DNA of 64,000 nt from NCBI GenBank assembly GCA_005784505.1, contig VCAZ01000020.1:1397392-1461391 (forward strand), written 5' to 3'. The position numbers and the translations under genes were made by a program. Below, in pieces: positions 1 through 12,383 of the stretch (its first letter is position 1; the number at the start of each line of letters is the position of its first letter). Origin of the DNA: Bagarius yarrelli. Its lineage: Eukaryota > Chordata > Actinopteri > Siluriformes > Sisoridae. Below the pieces are notes generated by a model that worked only from the letters and a program-made list of their open reading frames with translations, ran no database searches and was not told the DNA's origin.

Positions 1-1059
1 CATTTGATTTCGGTCTGTAGAAGAACCACATCTGGATGTGACGTTCAGGTGTAGGCAAATGTTTATCCCGTACATTTTTTTTTTTTAGAAATATCCCTTT
101 AAATATATCCTTTACTCCTTTAAAGGAAATGTTCCAGAAATTACGTCAGATGTTCTTTTAACAATAAGCCCTCACCAAGCCGTCAAGTAATATTAATAGA
201 TCCTGACATTATTTTCACCCAGCAGTGACAGATCGCTGTGTTAATGATGATTGTATAAAAGCTCGGAGGTAGATGTTCAGCAGTTTGTTCTTGTCACGGT
301 CTTATATCAGCTTTTAAATGATTGCTATGATCACAAGTCAGTTTAAAAATTACAGGCAACAAGACTAATAGAATAAAATAAATCAGTTTTAAATTAAAAA
401 GAAATGGACCAGAAAGTGCCTGATGACTTGTTGGCATAAAGACAAAAAAGTTAGCTCAGCGAATGATTGACCACGGTTAACCTGAACAGGGACCTCTGGC
501 ACACCACGACAGAGCAGATAGGACTGTGTTGAAATCTATGGTGGGGAATTGCAGATTTTGGAAGCTGTTTCTTACGATAGGTCCCTGAGGTACCCAGAGC
601 CATTTTTATTTCTTTCTGTTCTTTCTTTCTGCCCGTGACATAAGATTGAAAAACATTATAAGGGGCTAAAAAGAGATAATTTACATGAATATTATCTTAA
701 TTTTTCTTCTCTAAATTTTTTTTATTTATTATATATCTATCATTTTTATCTAAAATATATTATCTATTCTTAAATATAAAAATATAAATATTTTTATATG
801 ATGAACAGATTTAATCTAGTCTTTTATCGACACATTCTTCGATCAGCAATCTCCGATCAGTGAACATAAACCGAAGCGTAACCATTCTTGCTTGATGTGT
901 AAGAACAAACTGGTACCGAAGCTATTGCACTTAAAGCCACTTAGGACTCATGGATCTTTTCCGATCCTACCCCCCTTTATATCACTTCACGCATCCACTC
1001 AATAAAGACAAACCATTAACATGTAACAAGTGATTTTCTAATATAAAAATATATTTGAA
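1..1059. other. Unassigned AT-rich intergenic DNA
   Basis: No exon, RNA gene or recognisable repeat seen on either strand. Confidence 0.6.
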
Positions 1060-1330
1060 CAAGAAGGTCCTGGGTTCGATTCTCATGCAAGCATGTTCTG
1101 CCCTTGCTTGCGTGGGTTTACTCTGGGTACTCCTGTTTTCTCCCACAATCTAAAAAACCATGTATGTGAGTGTAAGTGTGTGAGTGTGTGTGGGGCCTTG
1201 TGATGGACTGGCGACCTGTCCAGGGTGTACCCTTTTCCTTTTCCCCCTTTTAGAGATGACTGGGATAGACTCCAGCAGATCCCTGTGAATTAGGGAATAA
1301 GCAGGTATAAAAGATGAATAAATGAATATC
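1060..1330 (+). repeat. Dispersed retroelement with GAATAAAT tail (family C)
   Basis: Contains the blocks seen in every copy of this family: a TTCGATTCTC promoter-box-like start, GCGTGGGTTTACTC, GATGGACTGGCGACCTGTCC, CTCCAGCAGATCCCTGTGA, AGGGAATAAGCAGGTATA, and a short GAATAAATGAATA tail. The tRNA-B-box-like start and tandem tail suggest a SINE or the 3' end of an RTE-type LINE; family name not assigned. Confidence 0.8.
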
Positions 1331-2103
1331 TGTAGAAATATAGATAATTGGCCACAAAATGTTCTTGCACAAAATGTATATATGTAAATATATTTTTTAG
1401 AAATTCATTTTAGCAACTACTGTATGTTATATAGGGACATTTGACAGTTTATTGTCTGTAATAAAATTGAAAATACATGAAACATAAATGAAAACCATAC
1501 TTTTAATCAAGACATCATCATGTACGGATTTTGTTTAGATTATTTTAAAATAGAGCTAAATTCCTTTATCTAATTAGCTAATTATTTGTAGCGAGGAGCA
1601 GATTTTGCTAGAAGCATAAACATTACTAGCTACACTAAACAATTGAAATCCTACATCAGTTCTAAATTACTCAGCAGTGTATCCAGTGTAACACTGTAAC
1701 ACTGTCCACAAATAAACCGAAAAACTTTAATTAAGTAAATGCTGAAAGTGGTGGTTTGTGGTTTCTTGGCTGAGACTGATAATTTATTGATTCGGAAATA
1801 ATTTACAGACAATGATGATTCCTGGATTAACATTGAATCACAAAATGAAATTAGACAACATCCAGGAACAAAATTAGTGAATTTAGACTCGATTCTGACG
1901 ATCCAAAATAAACATGAATGAATTTAGACAGTGAATTATTAACAATCGCTAATGCCCCAGTGACGGTAAAATGTTCTAGAATCGTGAACCTATAGAACCG
2001 CAATACATCAACATTCTTTTTATAAAACAGAGATTACATTTATTAATTTAAATCACATCCCTTTTGAAATTAAACAATCACAAGACACTGTTTTTATAAC
2101 CAT
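1331..2103. other. Unassigned AT-rich intergenic DNA
   Basis: Nothing recognised; only short frames without family resemblance. Confidence 0.6.
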
Positions 2104-2260
2104 TTATTCATTCATTCATTCATTCATTCATTCATTTATTCATCTTCCATACCCGCTTATTCCCTAATTTGGGGTCACAGGGATCTGCTGGAGATCTGTC
2201 TCTGAATGGGTGAAAGGCAGGAGGGGGACACCCTGGACAGGTCGCCAGTCCATTACAGAG

Positions 2261-2292
<32 letters not shown>
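2104..2292 (-). repeat. Family C retroelement 3' part plus (CA)n
   Basis: Begins with CATTCATTC repeats and continues CATACCCGCTTATTCCCTAA, GGGTCACAGGGATCTGCTGG and CCCTGGACAGGTCGCCAGTC, the reverse complement of family C. It runs into a (CA)n tract at 2262-2292. Confidence 0.85.
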
Positions 2293-2296
<4 letters not shown>

Positions 2297-2454
2297 TACT
2301 ATAAATTTTTTAATTTACTTTTTATTCATGCACACACACACCTAAATAAATTTTACTGCACACACACTTAATTTCGATTATCCTGCTTAATGACTAAGCT
2401 ACACACGTCCTCAGCTCACACGTCCACACCCATAAACCCTAATCTTTAAATGAG

Positions 2455-2542
2455 CCTTCGATAGCTCAGTTGGTAGAGTGGAGGACTGTAGTTGCATAAA
2501 GTTGTCATCTTTAGGTCACTAGTTCCAGTCCAGCTCGAAGGA
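2455..2542 (+). tRNA. tRNA-Tyr(GUA)-like gene with 15-nt intron, probably decayed
   Basis: The acceptor stem CCTTCGA (2455-2461) pairs perfectly with TCGAAGG (2535-2541), followed by discriminator A. The D arm is GCTCAGTTGGTAGAGT. The anticodon GTA is at 2488-2490 and a 15-nt insertion (2492-2506) follows position 37, the canonical site of tRNA-Tyr introns. The anticodon stem GAGGA/TCTTT pairs using G-U wobbles. The T arm is damaged: two stem mismatches and a pyrimidine at loop position 57. No T-run terminator follows directly, so I lean to pseudogene. A SINE starts seven bases downstream. Confidence 0.75.
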
Positions 2543-2548
2543 TTGCAT

Positions 2549-2735
2549 TGGGGCAGTGTTAGCGCAGTGGTTAAGGTGTTGAACTACCAACTTGAAGACC
2601 TGGGTTCGATTCCCAGCACAACCAAGCCACTGCTGGGTCCCTGAGCAAGGTTGTTAACCCCCAATTGGCCAGTTATATAACAGGAAATAATGTAGGTCAC
2701 TCTGGATAAGAGCATCTGGCAAATGTAAATTCTGT
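2549..2735 (+). repeat. tRNA-derived SINE (family A)
   Basis: Near full length: tRNA-like head GTTAGCGCAGTGGTTAAGG with B box GGTTCGATTCC, middle CCACTGCTGGGTCCCTGAGC, and tail GTCACTCTGGATAAGAGCAT followed by CTGGCAAATGTAAAT. This layout matches the catfish/otophysan tRNA-derived SINE type. Confidence 0.88.
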
Positions 2736-2739
2736 TTAA

Positions 2740-4383
2740 ATAATCAGTTTGTAGGACTTAATACATTTCAAGCATGTTTTTCTCAATGCTGCTCTCATCA
2801 TTCCAGCCCCTGCAAACAGTAAAGCCATCTATGAGGGCAGATGCCATGAAGCTGTTCACAGATACATGTGTTTTCACAGCCAATTTTGCTGCTTTTTGAC
2901 CTGTTGTGGGAATCTGCAGAGCTTTTACGAGTTGTTTTTGTACTTTTCTACATAAATTATGTTTCTGAAGTGGACTTACACACCAACAGACACAAATATT
3001 TTTGTGCTTTTACTCATCAAAATTGTTTATGGTCGATTTTAACCATTAAATGACATACGAATGCATACTGTATCTAACTGACGTAGATTTAAGCTCTGGG
3101 ATTTACGAAGACAAATAATCATTTAGATTAAAGGTTCGATCGATGTACATATTGATTCCAATTGGGTTTCCTAGTGTGACTGACCCTAGGTCTATATACT
3201 GTCTGTCAGTGTATGGGGCCCAGTGATGGACTGACATCCATCCCTCTCCGCATACTTTCTTGCCAGACACAAAGTATTCCATCTTAATAATAAATCCATC
3301 TTAACCCTGTCATCGATATGTCTATACTAGTAATTGTGTCATCAAGTATAATTACAGAAATGATTAATGAGAATAAAATGAAAAAAAAAAAAGATTTAAT
3401 TTGCAGTAAAATACAATCCTGATTAAATCTTTCTTAGAGCATAAAAATGAAAAATAAAAAATAATAAGAAAAGAAATATTGTTTAAAATGTACAAAAAGG
3501 CGAACGTTTCATGTAGTAACAGAAAAAAAAGTGCCAAGAGAGATTTTAAGAATTCGTGTGGAATTAAAAGGTGCAGTAGGACATTTCAGAAAATGCTAAC
3601 TGTAGCCTGATAGCACTGAAAGTGTGTGTCTCACCCTTAGTCCAACTGCCGTCCAAACCCACGGCTCCTAATGCGTGAATGCGCACATACTAGACCATCA
3701 TTTGTCCTTCACCAGAGTGAAAACTTTATAATACAGTTAGTAACAGCACTAAAAGCCGATTCCCCGCTGCTGTTGCTGCTGTAGTTGAGTTAATTCATAA
3801 AAGTATGAATCACAAATGACATAAGCTACGTTTTACTATCAAAACACACTTAAATTACGATTACAGGGAATTCTGTACCAGCTGAAAGCTCAGATTGAGA
3901 AAATATCCTCTGTATCCGTAAATCTTTAATAAAATCTGATTGTGGTGATGTCTGACTTCTTAAAGTTTTTAACTAAATAAAAATATATCTATAAATAAAA
4001 TATTAAAAATGTTTCCAACTGAGCTTGTCCTTTAAAAAACTTTAATTAAAAAGATTGTGCCATAACATTCTATACACACCTACATGATCTACCTACAGAC
4101 AAAACATTTTGACCTTGTTTATGGAGTATGCATGCCTGTTGTTTAATTCTGTGCTTTTTGTTTTTCTTGGTTTTGACATTAATTTAATCTTCCGAAACCT
4201 AAATTAAGCAACAACGAATATATTTAAACAATTAAGTAATGGCTAGAAACTCTGATTGGGATAAACATACCCTTAAAAAAAAGGATTGAATTAGTTAAAT
4301 TTACTTGGAAGACATTTCTTTGCATAGACGTTCTATTTCAATCTAAACATTAGGCTGGTGTACAAATTTACTTTTACAGAATT
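2740..4383. other. Unassigned intergenic DNA
   Basis: Apart from the short family C fragment near 3200 I see no feature. The 61-codon plus frame near 2868 has no coding character. Confidence 0.6.
3200..3245 (+). repeat. Short family C fragment
   Basis: GTGTATGGGGCCCAGTGATG followed by GACTGACATCC resembles the middle block of family C only. Too short to say more. Confidence 0.4.
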
Positions 4384-4545
4384 TGGCAGTCGTCCTAAAA
4401 CAGAGAGACTTACATTTATCTCTTTTATACAACTTAGCAATTAGGGGTTAAAGGTCTTGCTTAGGGGACCAGTAGTGGGAACTCGGAGGGTGCCAGGAAT
4501 CAAACCCTGATCTTCCAACTAGAAGAAAATAAGTAACCATAAGGG
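4384..4545 (-). repeat. Family A SINE, diverged
   Basis: Reverse complement of the SINE: GACTTACATTTATCTCTTTT, ATACAACTTAGCAATTAGGG, then CAGTAGTGGGAACTCGG and AATCAAACCCTGATCTTCC. The head is decayed. Confidence 0.8.
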
Positions 4546-4992
4546 TTCCGATGTGTTGAAGTGAAAAGGCTATAAAAAGAAAATGTATCTATTATATTTG
4601 TTCACCTGCCAATTCCTACTTACCTGTCAGCTCTTCTGAACCATAAAACAGACACTTACTGCGGACACACTTAAAGCCAGGCAATTACAACTGCTGCTCA
4701 CGCTGGCAAAGTGCCACACACTCCGAGTCAGAGCAATTCAATGTGCTGTCTATACTTTTTCACATACATTACCTTTTAAATGCCCAGAATTGGAACTAAA
4801 AGTTAATTATATGTAACTATAACGATAAAATTGTCAAACAAAATTTAAAAAAAAGCTATTGAGACAGGAAACAACCGAGTAGACAACAATTAGGGGACTT
4901 TCTCAAGAGCCCAACAATGAAAGTGTCGGAAGGCTGAAACATAGTAGATACTGCCTTAATCACGAAGTTACCAAACTACCTTAAGATACCAT

Positions 4993-5160
4993 GATGAAGA
5001 AACCAGAGATCACCAAACTCGGTCCTGCAGAGTTTAACTCCAACCCTAATCAAACACGCCTAAACTGGTTAATTAAGTTAAACCTACAGGTTAGTGTGTT
5101 AAGGCAAGTTAGAGCTAAATTCTGCAGGCCCTTCAGGACCAAGGCTGGTCACCCCTAGTG
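4993..5160. mobile_element. Short terminal-inverted-repeat element (MITE), GGTCACC type
   Basis: Left end AGATCACCAAACTCGGTCCT mirrors the right end AGGACCAAGGCTGGTCACCC in reverse complement. Teleost genomes carry many short elements with CAGGGGTCACCAA-like ends; no coding capacity here. A partial relative lies at 25934-26049. Confidence 0.65.
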
Positions 5161-6512
5161 TAAACTCTGACAGCCCTCAAATTGTGCACAGGGACATTAT
5201 CATGTAGAACTTGGAATTTGGGCTACTCAGTTTCAGAGATAAGTAAATGTCATTTTAGATCCTATATAATTGCGTAACTCGAACTTTATAGCAACAGTTT
5301 AGGAAAAAAACACACATTTGTAAAAGAAGTTTCCAGATTATTCTAGCTTTCCGTTACAGTTTAAAGATTGTTGCAGAAATATGTATTAAGTATTTTTAGC
5401 CTGCAATTAAATCAGGACGTTTTGTGTCAGTTATCCCCAAACCGTTACCCATTTAGTGTTATTTCTGTTGAATCTCATCACTGTCAAGAATCACTAGAGC
5501 AAACCTTTTGTATTGAACCCACAGAATTTAATCACATTCCTTAACTGCTGCAAATGCAAGGCTTTTACTCACTCGCAAAATTTTTCACATGATAAATGTT
5601 ACTTTATAGCTTTGTAGCGTTAAAGCTTTTTTTAGCAATTCAGGTAAAACACAACTCCCAGTAAGATTTGATTTACTCTGCTGTCTAAAAGAGTCTAATA
5701 AATAACTGTGCAAGTGTTTTTCTTTCATGGTGAGTCAGTGCTTAAGTCTTAATGGAACACAGGTGGAAAAGCTCATCAAAACCATGAAGTAGCTCAGGTG
5801 CAATTGAAAGACCTGCTGTTAATGCCGTACCTGTGACTAACCTATATTAAGGTGATTTATTTTAAAGAAATGCTCTGTTTTAGGTCAAACGTTAGCTCTT
5901 ATATTAATTGTTTTGTTTTTTATATATATAACATATCGATTTTTTCTTACAACTTAAGTGACTCAGCTGTTCTGACATTGATGAGAAATTCATTTTAGCA
6001 GCTACGGTAGATCTTGCATTTTTTCCGTCCTCTGATTGGTTGATCAGAGAAAAACAGTTACAGCCCAGTTCGACTAGCGAAACGTGTCTGTACAGGTGAA
6101 TTCGGATTTTTACACCCACAATGTTTGACAGAGAAGGAGAAATTAACTTTGTTTTGGACATACTTCCAATTCAGTATCGCTGTCTTACAGTCTTTGAATG
6201 TATTATATATTTTATTAATTTTTTAAAATGTTTTTCTGATGTTATCAAATAAATATTAATTCTAAACTGCTCCAGATGATGTACATGGCACAGTTGCGGT
6301 TGGAGTGTAGAGGTTTGGAGTTGTCCCAACAGGGTTTTTTGCTTAAATAAAAATGGTTTTCACCCACAATATGCGAAATGTCTCTCTCTCTTTAATGCCA
6401 CAATGTGTAATATTGCGGATTCAAATATACTACTCGCCTCAGATACTCAGTTCTGCATACTATATATTATGGCTAATAATGTTTAGGACCATGCATAAAT
6501 GATGCTAAGGGT

Positions 6513-6562
<50 letters not shown>

Positions 6563-7297
6563 GCTATTTTTTGCTTTGCCACTCACTAACCAGCCCCTTA
6601 TTTGCTTGTGCCTAACACCAATTTCCCAGAAGACATCATTGCACCTGGTCATTCCAGCAACTCATGAACACTATCTTTTGTAGACACTACCTAGGGGTTT
6701 ATCACATTTACGTGTCCTGAGAATTTGTGTCCTGCCCAATAAATGAGACAGGTTCTCTAGGTGGCCTGTTGTTGGCTTCATCTTGACATCTTAACTAACA
6801 CCTGGGTAATAGAGAAAGTGGTTTCTGTTAAAAAAAGCCAAAGCCAGCATCACAATGACATTGGCTGGTGCACCTAGTGGGAAAGCAGCCTGGATTAATT
6901 CCTTTTTACAACATAATTTTGCCTTTTCCCGCTTTCCTAGAAGCTAATCAAATTTCAGTAATTTAATGAATAAACACATAATCAGTACCAATTAAATATC
7001 CAAGGTAAGTTTATTCCCTGTTTTCCCCATTAGCTTCTTCATCATTTTAGTATCTATACTATAGTATCTGAAGAAAGCAAAATAAATACATATGAAGCCC
7101 CACGGCAAACTTGCAGGCTCCGCAATAACTTCCTGCCATGAAAGCTGCCTTTCTGTGCTGAATTTCTAAACCAAAAAGAGCCTGAAGATCTAATAGTCTT
7201 GTCTCTCGCCTGAAGTTTATAACAAAATTCATACAGTCTGCACATTTAAAACACGCTCACACTTTCCTGCTGGAAGGCAATGAAGGCAAAAAAAGCC
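5161..7297. other. Unassigned intergenic DNA with one (GA)n
   Basis: Mostly unique AT-rich sequence. The stretch 6000-6130 is less AT-rich but shows no splice-bounded exon. Confidence 0.55.
6519..6556. repeat. (GA)n microsatellite
   Basis: About 19 perfect GA units. Confidence 0.95.
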
Positions 7298-7430
7298 ATT
7301 TATCCATCCATCCATCCATCCATCCATCCATCCATCCATCTACCATCCATCCTCTATACCTGCTTATTCCTAACCAGGGTCACAGGGATCTGCTGGAGCC
7401 TATCCTAGCTGTCATTGAGTGAACCCCACA
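7298..7430 (-). repeat. Family C fragment with (CATC)n
   Basis: (ATCC)n array followed by CTATACCTGCTTATTCCTAA and GGGTCACAGGGATCTGCTGG, the reverse-complement tail of family C, here with a GGAT rather than GAAT tail. Confidence 0.85.
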
Positions 7431-7465
7431 CATATGAGCAATTTGTCTTTTAGCATTTAGTGGGA

Positions 7466-7640
7466 ATTGGTTGCCCATGGTTAAGGTGTTGGACTACCAA
7501 CCCAAAGATTGTGAGTTCGATTCCCAACTCCCCCAAGCTACCACTGTTGGGCCCCTGAGCAAGGTCCTTAAGCCCTAATTGCTCAGTTGTATATAAGAGA
7601 TAAATGTAAGTCACTCTGGATAAGAACATCTGCCAATTGC
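7466..7640 (+). repeat. Family A SINE
   Basis: Head TGGTTAAGGTGTTGGACTAC, B box GAGTTCGATTCC, middle CCACTGTTGGGCCCCTGAGC, tail TAAGTCACTCTGGATAAGAA. Near complete. Confidence 0.88.
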
Positions 7641-7996
7641 AGCTGAAGGGGGTTCACATCATGGTTTCACCACTCCTGACTCCGGCTAAGCATCCACCAT
7701 CATACTGAAGTAGCAGCCGCTGTGCCACTATAAGCTTTTATTAAAAATTTGCCCACCTCACTCCTAATCCTTTTCCTCCACAATGACTGTTTGTGGATTT
7801 GCTGTCGTCCGGTGCACATCACTTTATAAACGTAAGCACCTATTGCGTAAATGCTGTCTTCTTTCTGTATGATCAGTTTATGCTGGAAATCTAATATTAG
7901 CCATAGTTAAAACAAGGTGAACAGTTAAATAAAACATTTTATCTAAGCAAAAATTGGAATTTAGACTCTTATAAAGAGAATTAACCCCTATAGACA

Positions 7997-8205
7997 AAGT
8001 CCTGTGTGGAGTTTGCATGTTCTTCCCGTGCTTGTGTAGGTTTACTCCGGGTACTAAAGTTTGATTGGTGATTCTATATTTCCCATAGGAGTGTGTGTGG
8101 CCCTCCTGCTTTTTGCTTTTTCAAAGGTGGCTGAAATAGACTCCAGTAGATCCCCCGAATTAGGGAATAAGCAGGTATAGAAGGTAAATGAATAAATTCA
8201 TACGG
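7997..8205 (+). repeat. Family C retroelement, internal deletions
   Basis: Contains GTGTGGAGTTTGCATGTTCT, GTTTACTCCGGGTAC, ACTCCAGTAGATCCC and AGGGAATAAGCAGGTATAGA with a GTAAATGAATAAAT tail. The middle GATGGACTGGCGACC block is lost. Confidence 0.8.
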
Positions 8206-8357
8206 GATAAAAAATACATTACCGACCTTATGAACATCACTTTATATGATAAACAAATTTAAGTCTAAGATTTTCATTTACACATAAACTTTGATCAGCG
8301 AACATAAACAGAAGTTCAACCATATTTGCTTGCTGTTGGGGGAAGTGTATTTATGTT

Positions 8358-8477
8358 AGCACCACCAAGCCACCACTGTGGGCCCCCGGAGCAAGACCCT
8401 TAACCCCAATTGCTCAGTTGTATAAAATAGATAAATGTGAGCCGCTCTGAATGTGAGCGTCTGCCAAATGTACAAGA
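8358..8477 (+). repeat. Family A SINE, 3' half
   Basis: Begins in the ACCAAGCCACCACTGTGGGC middle block and ends GAGCGTCTGCCAAATGTA. The tRNA-like head is missing. Confidence 0.82.
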
Positions 8478-8479
8478 TA

Positions 8480-9631
8480 TTTTACAAAAGATATTTTGTT
8501 TCAGGTGCCCCAAGTTTAATTCAGGCTCGGGGAACTTTTTGCGATTCCGAAACCCATCCCCCTTCCCCTCTCCACCCCTCACTTTACTTACTGTCTTATC
8601 TCCCTACGGAGAGCAAAACCCCCTTAAAATGTGAATGTATTTTCTTGGATTGAATTATAGATTTAAGATTAAAGATACATAAATATATTTTCGATAATAT
8701 ATTACATATTATTAAATATATTAAATCTTATATATTTTGTTGTGTGTTTTGTTATATTTATATATTTCATTCAGCACTAGAAAAAGTCTGGTGACCCTTG
8801 TGAATTAATTTATGGGAAGGAAATATTAGCTGGGCATCCTGTGATGTAGTGTTCTTGCTGAAAGGCAGTTAAACACACATTTTATGAACAGAGCTTTATG
8901 TGAACACCTGTTTTTAATATACTAAGAACAACCCAAGGTTCCTGAATACTTAGTAATTGACTTAACTGCCCTTTCTTCATGTCATGTTTAGGATAATTAT
9001 GCTAATTCATATAAATTACGGTAATTACAAGTTTCCAAATCAAACTACACAGTTTGACACACAATACCGTTATTGAGAAATTTAAAAATGAATTTACGTC
9101 TTACCTGGAATTTTTTTAGATAAACAATACACAGAAAAAAATACACAATGTTCCGAGTTTATTAAAGACTAAAGGCTTCTTGTTGGTGTTGGACAATGAT
9201 AGCTTTGTTTCAGAGTCCAGATGATTGAAGTGTTTTGAGAAGACACTGATTACTAAAGTTGTCAAACTAATTTTAGGTAAAGGAATTTATTACAGGTTTA
9301 AAAAAAATCTGTTCAGGGCAACGAATGCATCAACAACCATTTAAAACTTCTCTAAACATGTTATTGGAATTTTCTTGAAAGCAGATTATATGTTATTTAC
9401 AAAACAGAACGTAAAGAAATTATTATTTACACAGTAATAAAAAAAAAAATGTAAATACTCATTATGATCATGTATAAGTATTGTATATAATAGTATATAT
9501 ATATAGTATATAGTATATTATAATATATAAAATGTATAAATATTTCAGGTAGCTGTAAAACCAATAAATTAATTTAGAAAAAGGCATGGGTGCGTCACCA
9601 AATGATTTAATTTACGAATGATATCATCGAC
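8480..9631. other. Unassigned AT-rich intergenic DNA
   Basis: Nothing recognised. Confidence 0.6.
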
Positions 9632-10095
9632 TGTCATGGACACGCCAGGCTCTTCCACGTTGCACCGCTCACATTTCCCAGAATACTAACTATCCACACC
9701 TGTCTCTCACTCCCCAATCACATCTCACGCACTATTTATTGCCTTCACTTCACCTTCACTCAGTCAACGTCTGGTCTAAGCCGTTGAAAGAGGGACTTTT
9801 TCCTACGTCTCCTCGTTTCCGCGATTTCCAAGGTTTCCAAAGCTTCTACAGGCTTCCACACTGCCTAAGCTTAAGAAAGTTCCAGATTCTAAAACTTACC
9901 TAGTGTTTCTAGTTTCCTTCCAAAGTCCTGTGAGTTCCCTGCCTTCTGGATGATCCTGTATTCTTTAAGTACGTCGCTAAAACAAAAAACTCTAAGTTTG
10001 CTAATATTCTTCTGTTGAGTTCTGTTATCACTTCTGTAAAAATAAACTGGTCTGTTTGGTTCTAACTCCTGCGTTTGAGTCTACGTCCCGCTACA
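9632..10095 (+). mobile_element. Candidate solo LTR with 5-bp target duplication
   Basis: A 464-bp unit starts TGTCATGG and ends GCTACA (TG...CA). It is flanked by TCGAC on the left and TCAAC on the right, a one-mismatch 5-bp direct repeat. Inside are a TATA-like CTATTTATT and, near the end, AATAAACTGGTCTGT, in the order of an LTR promoter and polyadenylation signal. It is less AT-rich than its surroundings. Clade not assigned; Gypsy-like by general form. Confidence 0.55.
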
Positions 10096-10547
10096 TCAAC
10101 ATATTTAAATAAGAATGAATGAAAGTTAAAATAGTACAAATGTTCTAGATATTTTGTCAGAACCTGAGTTTATTGCTTTATTTTGCGCTTTAGTGGAATA
10201 ACATAGTTTATATTTTTTATTTCAGTCCACAATCTGAAATTAGAATTTATGCTCCGTAGCTGGGACCAGAACTTGTTATATGTTGGACAGCATTGCTTTA
10301 CGATCATCTGCCCATCTAAAAACTTGTTCTGTTATAAATGTCTCATAAAAATTTTAAGGTTTATTTAAACAACACCTAAAATGCTGTATTAAAGAAAGTA
10401 TATCCTTATATTATTAATAAACAGACACACGTAAACAGTTTGAATTGGTTTCACACCAAGTAGCAAAGACTTCATTTAAAAGCTATGCCTTAAATACCAA
10501 TGTTCCAAAGGATGGGACCAGATTTTGTGTTATATGAACACCATATG

Positions 10548-10614
10548 AATAGTTTTCAGTCATGTGACCTGTGTGGCGCCCTGGCGGGCAAAACAATTAG
10601 CCAAAATGGTAGCT
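10548..10614 (+). repeat. Unnamed dispersed repeat, copy 1
   Basis: Shares GCGGGCAAAACAATTAGCCA, then AAATGGTAGCTTA, with copy 2 at 12384-12452 (TCGGGCAAAATAATTAGCCA), about 1.8 kb away in the same orientation. Family unknown. Confidence 0.5.
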
Positions 10615-11136
10615 TATTCTGGGATCTCTGTAGAAATGCAGCACACGCCGGTCAAATTTCCTTCTGCAACAGAGAATTCATGATCTCTTTTATCGTAACT
10701 GGGGAATATCATGAAGCAGATGGTTGTTAGATTTAGGAGATCTTTGTGATGGAAACTCAAAAATATAATCTCGTGTAAGCCCACAAAGAGCTTTAAATTC
10801 CAAATCTCTTTAGATTCAAAAATACTCTAAATGCAGACCTGAAAAAAAAGCAGAAAAGTTTTTTATTAGCTTGTTTTCATAGTTTCTGTATTTATACTGA
10901 AATAAGCTCTGGCTAATCACATTATATCTAGCATCATTTTACAAATGTTAATAATTTACTTAAAATGCTCTTTTCTTGATCGTTTACAGTTTTGCATTTA
11001 AGTTTATTCAGAATGCTATCACAAAAGGAAATGAATATGCAATATATTTACCCCCCCCATTTTCTGCCCTTTGTCCCTAACTAAAAAAAAATTATTTGAC
11101 CATATAGCAGGTATGACTCACATAAAAAATCATGGC

Positions 11137-11315
11137 AGTGGATAAAGTGGTAGCTCAGCTAATTGGAACAGGGGTTTGGGTTTGGGTTTGATTCCCAACA
11201 AACCCTAACCCTAACCCTAAGTTACCACTGTCGAGACCCTGAGCAAGACTCTAAACCCCCAATTGCCCAGTTGTATAAAAGGTCACTATAGATTAGTGTG
11301 TCAGCCAAATGCTTT
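11137..11315 (+). repeat. Family A SINE with internal telomere-like repeats
   Basis: Head GTGGTAGCTCAGCTAATTGG, tail TGTGTCAGCCAAATGCT. The region of the B box carries three TTTGGG units and, shortly after, (CCCTAA)3 at about 11201-11221. Middle block TTACCACTGTCGAGACCCTG is recognisable. Confidence 0.8.
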
Positions 11316-11957
11316 GAAAATAAACAACAGAATAAATGTTCTCTTGGAACATTGTACAAATTCCTGCTCTCAGTTTTGGAATGCTGCCGGGAATGTTAAA
11401 GTTTGGAACTGCTGTATGTGATATTATAATTGTCTAAAACAATCCACCGACAATATCCAGATAGATGTGCTGGTTTTTCTCCACTTTCATGCAGATTGTT
11501 GGTCTTGAGTTCTCAGAATAGTTTTACAAGAAACTAATTAAAAATGTCTTAAGTGAAACAAGAAACTAATTAAAATGTCTTAAGTGATCGAAAACAATGA
11601 CCGGGGTGTCCTTTTTAGTCTCAGTTGGAAAGTCAGAATTGAAAGATGCTGCACTGTTGCAACAGCCCCGTGTTAAGCTTTTTATTATAAATGGAGCTTG
11701 TAGGTTTTGAAGATACTGTGGCAAACGGTGCTCTAACACTACACAGAGTGAACACTTCAAGCTGCTAGTGCTTATTAAGCCCTTCTGTCAGAGGCCAATA
11801 AACTGATCTTGGCACATTTGTAGCTAAAGGCCGACCACATGAGACCTTGGAGCACAGATGCAGTCCACCCACAGCACTGGATTTCTTAGGATTCATAAGA
11901 AATTTATCCCAAGGGAGATGAAACGAGATCTGCAACATCACATTACATCATTTCTTT

Positions 11958-11960
11958 CAT

Positions 11961-12003
<43 letters not shown>
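11958..12003. repeat. (CTTT)n microsatellite
   Basis: About 11 tandem CTTT units; it creates a spurious open frame on the plus strand. Confidence 0.95.
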
Positions 12004-12383
12004 CGCACACACTTCAGAACATCTAAAAGGGCTTTTTGGATGTAGCCTTTATATAGAATCTGCAGTGATTTAACCATAATTACTCATTCATCTTCATTAT
12101 ACTCTTTACCCTAGGCACTGCAGGGCACCACACATCCATAATCATTCACAACTAGGGTCAATTTAGCATAGCATTTCTATCCATCACACAAAACCACATT
12201 TACTATGTAAAAACATACAAATCTGAGCACAGACACACTAACCCAAACTCAGGAACAATTAAACTACACTAGATTTGTGAGATGACATCACTACAACTTT
12301 TTAACACCTACTTTAGATATAAAAACCAAAATCTAGTAAGTGACATAAAAACTCTAATAACAATATCTTCACAGTATTAAGAG

